Source: Kribbella sp. NBC_00382 (GTDB lineage: Bacteria > Actinomycetota > Actinomycetes > Propionibacteriales > Kribbellaceae). From it: 64,000 bases of DNA. This document shows, one piece after another, positions 58,794 to 64,000 of the stretch (the stretch's first letter is position 1; each line of letters starts with the position of its first letter). The stretch spans positions 4,712,001 to 4,776,000 of the forward strand of contig NZ_CP107954.1 in the NCBI RefSeq assembly GCF_036067295.1, in the 5' to 3' direction. A model generated the notes under the pieces. That model searched no databases, had not been told where the DNA came from, and worked only from the letters and a program-made list of their open reading frames with translations. Made by a program: the position numbers and the translations under genes.

Positions 58794-59636
58794 ATGACAA
58801 ACACCTCTTCGTCCTCCGCCTCCCGCACCTGGTTCATCACCGGCGCCACCTCAGGCATCGGCCACGAGCTCCTCCAGCAGGCCATCGCCGCCGGTGAGAA
58901 TGTCGTCGCCGTCGCCCGTGACGTGTCGAGCTTCGCTGGCGAAGCCGGCCCCCACCTCCTGGCAGTCGCTGCCGACGTCCGCGACGAAGCTGCCATCAAG
59001 GCCGCCGTCGACGCCGGAGTGCGCAAGTTCGGTCGGCTCGACGTCATCGCCAACAATGCCGGATACGGACTGTTCGGCGCCGTCGAGGAGTCGACCGACG
59101 AGCAGGCCCGGGCGATCTTCGACACCAACGTGTTCGGCACTCTCAACGTGATCCGCGCGACCCTGCCGGTGCTGCGCACACAGGGGTCGGGTCACATCCT
59201 CGAGGGGTCGTCGTTCTTCGGCCAGATCTCGCAACCCGGCGTCGGTCTGCTGTCGGCCACCAAGTACGCGGTCGAGGGCATCGCCGATGCCCTGGCCGAT
59301 GAGGTCGGCCCGCTCGGCATCAAGGTGACCATCGTGCAGCCGGGCATGACCGCGACCCCGTTCCTCAGCAATCTCAAGGCCGCGGAGAACACCTACAGCG
59401 ACTACGACCAGACCGTCCGCGTTGTCGCCGAGGCCATCGGGGCCCTTCCGGCCGACTCCTTCGCCAGTGCCGAGCGGGTCGCCGCTGGCATCCGGACCGC
59501 GATCGAGAGCGCCCAGCCGCCGCGACGCCTCGCCCTGAACGGCGCGGGCGCCCAGGCCATGAAGGCCGGCCTCGAGGCGCGACTGCGCGACATCGACGAA
59601 TGGTCGTCCATCGCCCATACCGTCGACGCCGCATAA
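58794..59636 (+). CDS. SDR-family protein with Leu in place of the catalytic Tyr
   Basis: 280 aa. TWFITGATSGIGHELLQQA (NADP-binding turn), NNAGYGLFG, then GSSFFGQISQPGVGLLSATKYAVEG. At the YxxxK position the sequence is LSATK, codon CTG, so the catalytic Tyr is missing while Lys and Ser remain. It otherwise matches classical NADP-dependent SDRs closely. No ribosome-binding site, consistent with a leaderless transcript. Confidence 0.88.
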   Translation: MTNTSSSSASRTWFITGATSGIGHELLQQAIAAGENVVAVARDVSSFAGEAGPHLLAVAADVRDEAAIKAAVDAGVRKFGRLDVIANNAGYGLFGAVEESTDEQARAIFDTNVFGTLNVIRATLPVLRTQGSGHILEGSSFFGQISQPGVGLLSATKYAVEGIADALADEVGPLGIKVTIVQPGMTATPFLSNLKAAENTYSDYDQTVRVVAEAIGALPADSFASAERVAAGIRTAIESAQPPRRLALNGAGAQAMKAGLEARLRDIDEWSSIAHTVDAA

Positions 59637-59655
59637 CAACCGACCCAGCGCCGAG

Positions 59656-59709
59656 CTGCGCCATCCCTCGCCTTCGCGCGATTCGCGAGCATCGCGGGGG
59701 ATGGCGCAG
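59656..59709. terminator. Hairpin terminator between convergent SDR and response-regulator genes
   Basis: CTGCGCCATCCC pairs perfectly with GGGATGGCGCAG, with an inner CGCG-ATT-CGCG stem. It starts 19 bp after the SDR stop. Sequence 59710-59872 shows no gene. Confidence 0.7.
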
Positions 59710-59872
59710 TCCTGCGTGAAGAGCCGCCCATAGCGACGCGAGGCCATGTCCCGCCACAGGTCGTTGCCCGCTCCGCGACGCCGCTCACCGGCCCGCTGGA
59801 AAGGAGTCGTAGCCCCACACCTCGACGATGTCCGGCAACCGAGTCTCCGATCCGATCAGAGCTCCGCGCGCG

Positions 59873-60538
59873 TCACGGTTCGATCAGGCCGGCTCGGATG
59901 GCATAGCGGGTGAGGTCAAGGCGGTCGCGCATGCCGAGCTTGTGGAGCATGTTCGCCCGGTGCCGTTCGACCGTCTTGACGCTGATGAACAGCGCTTCGC
60001 CGATCTCCTTGGAGGAGTGCCCCTCTGCGACGAGCTTGAGTACTTCCTCCTCGCGGACGGTGAGGACCTGTTCCGGCACACCCTCACCGCGCCGGGCGCG
60101 GTCCAGGTAGTCGCGAATCAGAGCGGTGACCGCGCCCGGGTAGAGGAAGGGCTCACCACGCATCGCCGCGCGGCAGGCTTCCACCAGATCGCGGTCGGCA
60201 ACCGACTTGAGGACGTAGCCGGAAGCTCCGGATCTGAGCGCCTGGAAGAAGTACTGCACGTCGTCGTACATCGAGAGCATCAGAATCCGCAGGTCGGGAA
60301 GGAGAACGGACAACTCACGGGCCGCTTGCAGCCCGGTCATCCGTGGCATCGCGACGTCGAGAATGGCCAGGTCGACGGGCTGGCGCTGGGCTGCGGCGAT
60401 CGCTTCCGCGCCGTCACCGGCCTCGGCGACGACGGTCAGGTCGGGTTCGCCGTCGAGGATGAGCCGCACTCCGCGGCGTACCAGCGCGTGGTCGTCGGCG
60501 AGCAGGATGCGGATGGGTGTCTGCTCCCGCATCGTCAT
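59873..60538 (-). CDS. NarL/LuxR-type response regulator
   Basis: 221 aa. Receiver domain (about 8-122) with the acidic pair in LLADDHALVRRG, phospho-Asp in LAILDVAMPRMTG and Lys in YVLKSV. The LuxR helix-turn-helix (about 150-215) reads LTVREEEVLKLVAEGHSSKEIGEALFISVKTVERHRANMLHKLG. Start overlaps the kinase stop (ATGA, 60535-60538), so the pair is translationally coupled. Confidence 0.95.
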   Translation of the reverse strand: MTMREQTPIRILLADDHALVRRGVRLILDGEPDLTVVAEAGDGAEAIAAAQRQPVDLAILDVAMPRMTGLQAARELSVLLPDLRILMLSMYDDVQYFFQALRSGASGYVLKSVADRDLVEACRAAMRGEPFLYPGAVTALIRDYLDRARRGEGVPEQVLTVREEEVLKLVAEGHSSKEIGEALFISVKTVERHRANMLHKLGMRDRLDLTRYAIRAGLIEP

Positions 60539-61491
60539 CCGCCTTCGCGGGCGATCGGTACGGAGAGGTTCACCTGGACGCCGCCCTCGGGAGAGGTCTC
60601 GAGGTCGAGGATCGCGCCGATCAGCAAGGCACGCTCGCGCATCCCGCGGATCCCGGCTCCCTCGTGGGCGAGCCCGATCCCGCGGCCGTCATCACAGATT
60701 TTCAGCCGGACGACCTCACCGGATCGGCAAAGGCGCAGTGCGACCTCGGTGGCGTCGGCGTGACGGGCCACGTTGGTGAGACTCTCCTGGGCGACCCGGT
60801 AGAGCACCAGTTCTGTTTGCTTGTCCAATTCGGGCAGGTCGGGGTCGAAGCTGCGGTGCACCGCAAGCCCCGTGTGGGTGGACAGATCGATGGCCAGCGT
60901 GGTCAAGGCGCTGATCAGCCCGAGATCGTCCAGTACGCCGGGACGCAGTCGCCGCGCGAGTCGGCGTACGTCGTCCAGGCTCCCGCGCGTGGTCTCCTGG
61001 GCGTGCTGCAAATCCGTGCGGAGGGCCGGATCCTGGGTGTGGTCAGCGGCACGCTTCAGCTCGAGCAGTACCGCGGTCATGCTCTGCCCGACCTCGTCGT
61101 GGAGTTCCTGGGCGATGCGGCGCCGCTCGCCCTCCTGGGCCGACAGGGCTCGAGCGCTGCTGGTGGCACGCTCGTTCTCCAGCCGGTCGAGCATGTCGTT
61201 GAACGCCCGGACCAGGTCCGGGACACCGCCGTGGCCGTCCACCGACAGGCGCTGCCCCGGGCGGAGCAGATCGACCGTGGCCATCCGCCGGGTCACCCGC
61301 TCCAACGGTGCCAGGCCGATGCGCAGCAATGCGGCGTTGGCCACCAACATCACCCCCAGGCCGACGATCAGAACGACAGCCTCCGTCAGAGCCACCGGTA
61401 CCGACACGGTCACCGGTGCCCACAGTAGCAACGCCGTGGCCGCGCCTAGCACCACCGCATTGAGTCCGAAGATCCGCCAGAACAACGCCAT
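60535..61491 (-). CDS. Two-component sensor histidine kinase (HisKA_3 type)
   Basis: 318 aa. Two membrane helices (about 5-25 and 35-57) with almost no extracytoplasmic loop, a HAMP linker (about 58-110), dimerisation helix with phospho-His in RRIAQELHDEVGQSMTAVLLELK, and an ATPase domain (N box QESLTNVARHA, G1 box DDGRGIG, G2 GIRGMRERA). The minimal loop suggests it senses the membrane or an internal signal. Start at ATG 61491; cognate regulator follows directly. Confidence 0.93.
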   Translation of the reverse strand: MALFWRIFGLNAVVLGAATALLLWAPVTVSVPVALTEAVVLIVGLGVMLVANAALLRIGLAPLERVTRRMATVDLLRPGQRLSVDGHGGVPDLVRAFNDMLDRLENERATSSARALSAQEGERRRIAQELHDEVGQSMTAVLLELKRAADHTQDPALRTDLQHAQETTRGSLDDVRRLARRLRPGVLDDLGLISALTTLAIDLSTHTGLAVHRSFDPDLPELDKQTELVLYRVAQESLTNVARHADATEVALRLCRSGEVVRLKICDDGRGIGLAHEGAGIRGMRERALLIGAILDLETSPEGGVQVNLSVPIAREGG

Positions 61492-61588
61492 CGCTCGTCG
61501 CCTTTCTCCATCACAGCTATGCCCACTATCCGCCCTCTTCGGCGCAGTCCGGGACGGGTTTGCGGTCCGGCTGGAACCGGACGGGCCG

Positions 61589-62392
61589 TCAGTCTTCGCC
61601 TGGAAGGCTGGGATGGCGCTGGGCTGCGACCAAGGCGAGGCCGGCGCCACGGACAGCGGCGTTGTGCGGCGCGGGAGCCGGCCACACCGGGGCGAGCAGC
61701 CGTTTTGACAGCCGGTACGTGATCTCCGGACGCAGCGCACCGCCTCCGATGAGCAGCGGCCCACGGTCCAGGGCATCGACGACTTGCGCACCGCAGTCGA
61801 GGCGGAGGAGTTGGGTCACCGCTCCGACGATCGACTGCACGAGCTCAGCAAGGCCAGTGGTGGCGCCAAGATCGGAAGTTCCCACCTCGAACCGACTGGC
61901 CTCCGTTACGCCCCCGTCCACCAGGAGACCCACCTCCGTCAGGTCGGCTCCGATGTCCACCACCAGCAGTGGCCGGGTCAAGTCGGCGCCTGCTCCGAGT
62001 GCGGCGGCTTTCACACTCTCGATGGTCACGACGGTGCGCGCGTCGAGAACTTCCAGCGCCGCGAGGGCCACGCTGCGGTTCAGTTCGGTGCAGCGGAGTG
62101 GGGTGGTCAAGACCACGATCGAGTACTGACCAAGGCCGGCCGCCGGGCCGAGAAGTTGATCGAGGCACCGAGTGGCACCCTGCAGGTCGACCACGACGCC
62201 TCGCTGCACCGGCCGACAGCCATCGCCCGCGCCTGCCGGGGTGACCGTGGGTGCATCGACCAGCAGGCCACAGTCCGGCATCCACGCCCGGGTGCGGGCG
62301 CTGCCCAGGTCGATCGCGATGCCGGACGATCGGCGGGTGGCTGACCATGCGCCGCGCCGCCGTTGCGGGAGCATCCTTGCCAGCGGTGTCAC
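61589..62392 (-). CDS. Actin/Hsp70-fold ATPase-like protein (MreB/PilM-related)
   Basis: 267 aa. Nucleotide-binding signatures of the actin fold: phosphate-1 GIAIDLGSARTRAW, connect-1 and phosphate-2 LLVVDIGADLTEVGLLV, adenosine motif GPLLIGGGALRP. It is shorter than MreB (about 340 aa) and lacks an obvious polymerisation region, so a role as a small ATP-dependent scaffold is guesswork. The GTG start overlaps the DksA-like stop (GTGA, 62389-62392), tying it to that operon. Confidence 0.72.
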   Translation of the reverse strand: MTPLARMLPQRRRGAWSATRRSSGIAIDLGSARTRAWMPDCGLLVDAPTVTPAGAGDGCRPVQRGVVVDLQGATRCLDQLLGPAAGLGQYSIVVLTTPLRCTELNRSVALAALEVLDARTVVTIESVKAAALGAGADLTRPLLVVDIGADLTEVGLLVDGGVTEASRFEVGTSDLGATTGLAELVQSIVGAVTQLLRLDCGAQVVDALDRGPLLIGGGALRPEITYRLSKRLLAPVWPAPAPHNAAVRGAGLALVAAQRHPSLPGED

Positions 62393-62763
62393 GAGACTGT
62401 CTCTTTGAGTTGGTGGCATGGGCCGCAGTAGCGGGCGTGCGGCAGGATGCGCAGTCTCTGCAGGGGAATGGGCTGGTCGCAGAGGTGGCAGTTGCCGTAG
62501 TGGCCGGTGTCGATCCGGCCAAGCGCGGCGTCGACCTCGCTGAGGACCACTTTGGCGGCGGTCGCGAGCACGGTCAGTACCTCTACGCGGGCCATTGTGT
62601 GCTCGTCGCGGGGCAGGTCGCCGTCGCTTGGCCAGACTTCTGCGAGGTTGTTCAGTTGCTCGCGACGGAACGTGCGCTCGTCAAGAAGGGCGGCCCGCAA
62701 AGCCATCGCGTCATCGGGAGCCAGTTGCCCTTCGTCGATAGTGGCGAACGTGTAGCTCAACAC
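62389..62763 (-). CDS. DksA/TraR C4 zinc-finger protein (copy 1)
   Basis: 124 aa. Long N-terminal coiled-coil region (about 15-80, LRAALLDERTFRREQLNNL) and C-terminal zinc finger CHLCDQPIPLQRLRILPHARYCGPC. The coiled-coil tip lacks an obvious DksA-type acidic DxxDxA motif. DksA-like proteins enter the RNA polymerase secondary channel; actinobacterial short versions are mostly uncharacterised. Encoded 48 bp after copy 2. Confidence 0.88.
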   Translation of the reverse strand: MLSYTFATIDEGQLAPDDAMALRAALLDERTFRREQLNNLAEVWPSDGDLPRDEHTMARVEVLTVLATAAKVVLSEVDAALGRIDTGHYGNCHLCDQPIPLQRLRILPHARYCGPCHQLKETVS

Positions 62764-62811
62764 ATCACACCCTCTACATAAGACTGATCATTCGGGCAGG
62801 CGATCGACAGG

Positions 62812-63123
62812 TCAGGTAGCGCGCTGCTGGCAGCTGACGCAGTAGCGCACGTAGGGCAGGATCTCCAGCCGCTCGACCGGAATGCGACCGTCGCAGTCCA
62901 GGCACGTGCCGTAGGAGCCGTCGGCGACGCGATCTTCGGCTGCGCCGATCTCGGTCAGCACCCGCCGGATGGCGGCCGTTTGAGCCGTCATGAGCTCCTT
63001 GTCGGCGACGGCCGCGCCGTCTTCGATCGCGCGCAACTGGGTGAGGCGCGAGCTGCGTTCGTGTCCCAGGCGCTGACGAGCCTCGTGCACGGTCATGTTC
63101 GGGGAGCGGGCCACGGTGGTCAC
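62812..63123 (-). CDS. DksA/TraR C4 zinc-finger protein (copy 2)
   Basis: 103 aa. Helical hairpin (VHEARQRLGHERSSRLTQLRAIEDGAAVADKELMTAQ) followed by CLDCDGRIPVERLEILPYVRYCVSC. Same layout as copy 1 but shorter and divergent. First gene of a three-gene run ending in the actin-fold protein. The internal ATG (MTVHEARQ) is a possible alternative start. Confidence 0.88.
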   Translation of the reverse strand: MTTVARSPNMTVHEARQRLGHERSSRLTQLRAIEDGAAVADKELMTAQTAAIRRVLTEIGAAEDRVADGSYGTCLDCDGRIPVERLEILPYVRYCVSCQQRAT

Positions 63124-63350
63124 TGAAGGTGCGTCCTCTCACGGACACGGAAGTGAAGGTCGATGCCGACGCGGCCGCGTGTTCGCTAGCCGTTGCCTCA
63201 GATGTGTGTCCTGCATCAACCATCCGCGACACGGCCCGTCACGACCATGGGGGCCAACACCCATTTATGGCCGAGCCCAGGCTGTGTCTCCCCTTGGCAG
63301 GAGCGGTTTCTGCGCCGGAACGGAGTCGCCGACGGCCGAGAGCTGTTGTA

Positions 63351-63938
63351 TCAGTGGGTTTGCGGGTCCGGTATCACTGCGGGAATCAGCAATTCGATCG
63401 CGCGATCCATCCACCCGTCGCGCGGCGAGCCGAATCTGAGGACCTCTGCAAGGTAGGTCCCGACCAGTACGCCGAGCACCGTGTCGGGGTCGGTGCGCGC
63501 CTGGAGCCGGCCCGCCTTGATGTCGACGGTCATCAGTTCGGCCAGCAAACTCAACCGCTCGGCCAGTCGTGCGCGGACAGCGGCGGTGAACTCGGGATCG
63601 CTGTTGGAGATGACCGCGGCGGTGGCGCCGGGGCCGAGTCGGTTCGCCAGGATGTCGCTGATCCTGTCGAGAACCCACCGCAGCTTCTCGTTGACCGGGA
63701 GATCGGGTGCCACGGGTGCCGGGTCGATCAGTTGCTTCAGGACCGCTTCCATCAGTTCGTGTCGGCTGCGATATCGACGGTAGATCGTCGTCCGGGCCAC
63801 GCCCGATCGGGCCGCGACCGAATCGATGCTCACCGCCTCGGGGCCCTTCGCGCGAAGCAACTCGCGGGCCGTTTGGAGGATCCGCTGGTCGGTCGACTCG
63901 AGGCGGGGCCGGCCGCGTCCCGATGTGCTCTGAGTCAT
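63351..63938 (-). CDS. TetR/AcrR-family regulator
   Basis: 195 aa from MTQSTSG. TDQRILQTARELLRAKGPEAVSIDSVAARSGVARTTIYRRYRSRHELM is the DNA-binding domain, and the C-terminal half fits the TetR_C_11-like ligand domain. Start taken at 63938 because the longer frame reaches toward the operator. Its target is probably the gene beyond the right edge. Confidence 0.9.
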   Translation of the reverse strand: MTQSTSGRGRPRLESTDQRILQTARELLRAKGPEAVSIDSVAARSGVARTTIYRRYRSRHELMEAVLKQLIDPAPVAPDLPVNEKLRWVLDRISDILANRLGPGATAAVISNSDPEFTAAVRARLAERLSLLAELMTVDIKAGRLQARTDPDTVLGVLVGTYLAEVLRFGSPRDGWMDRAIELLIPAVIPDPQTH

Positions 63939-63973
63939 GGGCCCAGTTTGCCGGGAATATCTCACCATCCAAT

Positions 63974-63996
63974 TACGCTACATCATGTGTAGCGAT
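63974..63996. promoter_or_regulatory. Inverted-repeat operator at the right edge
   Basis: CGCTACA-TCATG-TGTAGCG (63976-63994), perfect 7-bp arms, with flanking bases extending the symmetry imperfectly. It lies 38 bp upstream of the TetR start. Confidence 0.7.
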
Positions 63997-64000
63997 AAAT

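Noticed and set aside
1..64000. CRISPR arrays, rRNA genes, insertion sequences, integrases or phage genes
   Set aside because: None seen: no regularly spaced repeat-spacer pattern, no transposase or integrase motifs, no rRNA-like stretches.

Overview
The window is GC-rich actinobacterial DNA. Its GTG starts, ATGA/GTGA stop-start overlaps, AfsR-type regulator, SigE-family sigma factor, secreted glycosidases with Sec/Tat signals and crowd of TetR/MarR regulators point to a soil actinomycete. My guess is Kribbella or a close relative; that is inference from style, not a database match.

Left edge, about 1-6.5 kb (minus strand): a guanidine-degradation operon behind a clear guanidine-I (ykkC) riboswitch. 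It encodes an APC permease, the two carboxyguanidine deiminase-type proteins (UAAP1/UAAP2), a urea/guanidine carboxylase reduced to its carboxyltransferase part, and allophanate hydrolase running off the window. All junctions are 4-5 bp stop-start overlaps. From 6.6 to 14.5 kb lie a VOC protein, a flavoprotein disulfide reductase, a PadR-membrane protein-PAP2 operon, and a secreted phosphoesterase-MFS-propeller operon. A non-coding 1 kb stretch (14.46-15.54 kb) holds two 114-bp inverted copies of a cruciform-forming element flanking a 30/31-bp tandem array.

15.5-33.6 kb: GNAT, a SigE-type sigma factor with a PASTA-tailed membrane partner, a DUF4037 protein, two tandem secreted paralogs, a MarR/SRPBCC pair, a SecD-head-like protein, and a scattered glycan-degradation set (GH114, GH30, GH95, GH27). 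33.8-49.2 kb is mostly regulator-target pairs sharing a divergent promoter with readable operators (TetR/SDR, TetR/MFS, TetR/SDR, MarR/oxidoreductases, TetR/patatin). It also holds an S1 protease divergent from an AfsR-like regulator with an 11-bp-period triple repeat between them.

The most interesting theme links 35-38 kb with 50-58 kb. Two paralogous MerR regulators (37012-37872 and 53129-53998) have a CarH/LitR-like cobalamin-binding architecture. They keep the lower-ligand His, but the Trp and His of the adenosyl-capping Wx9EH motif are replaced. An 11-bp word, AAACTTRTGCA, recurs in five promoter regions: before a lone cytochrome bc1 subunit qcrB, a small membrane protein, the merR2/tspO divergent pair, an MMPL transporter/PH-like pair, and an SRPBCC gene. 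This looks like a local B12/light- or redox-responsive regulon.

58-64 kb: a CGNR regulator/SDR pair with a probably leaderless SDR gene, a NarL-type two-component system, an operon of two DksA/TraR zinc-finger proteins and an MreB-like actin-fold protein, and a TetR gene with an operator at the right edge.
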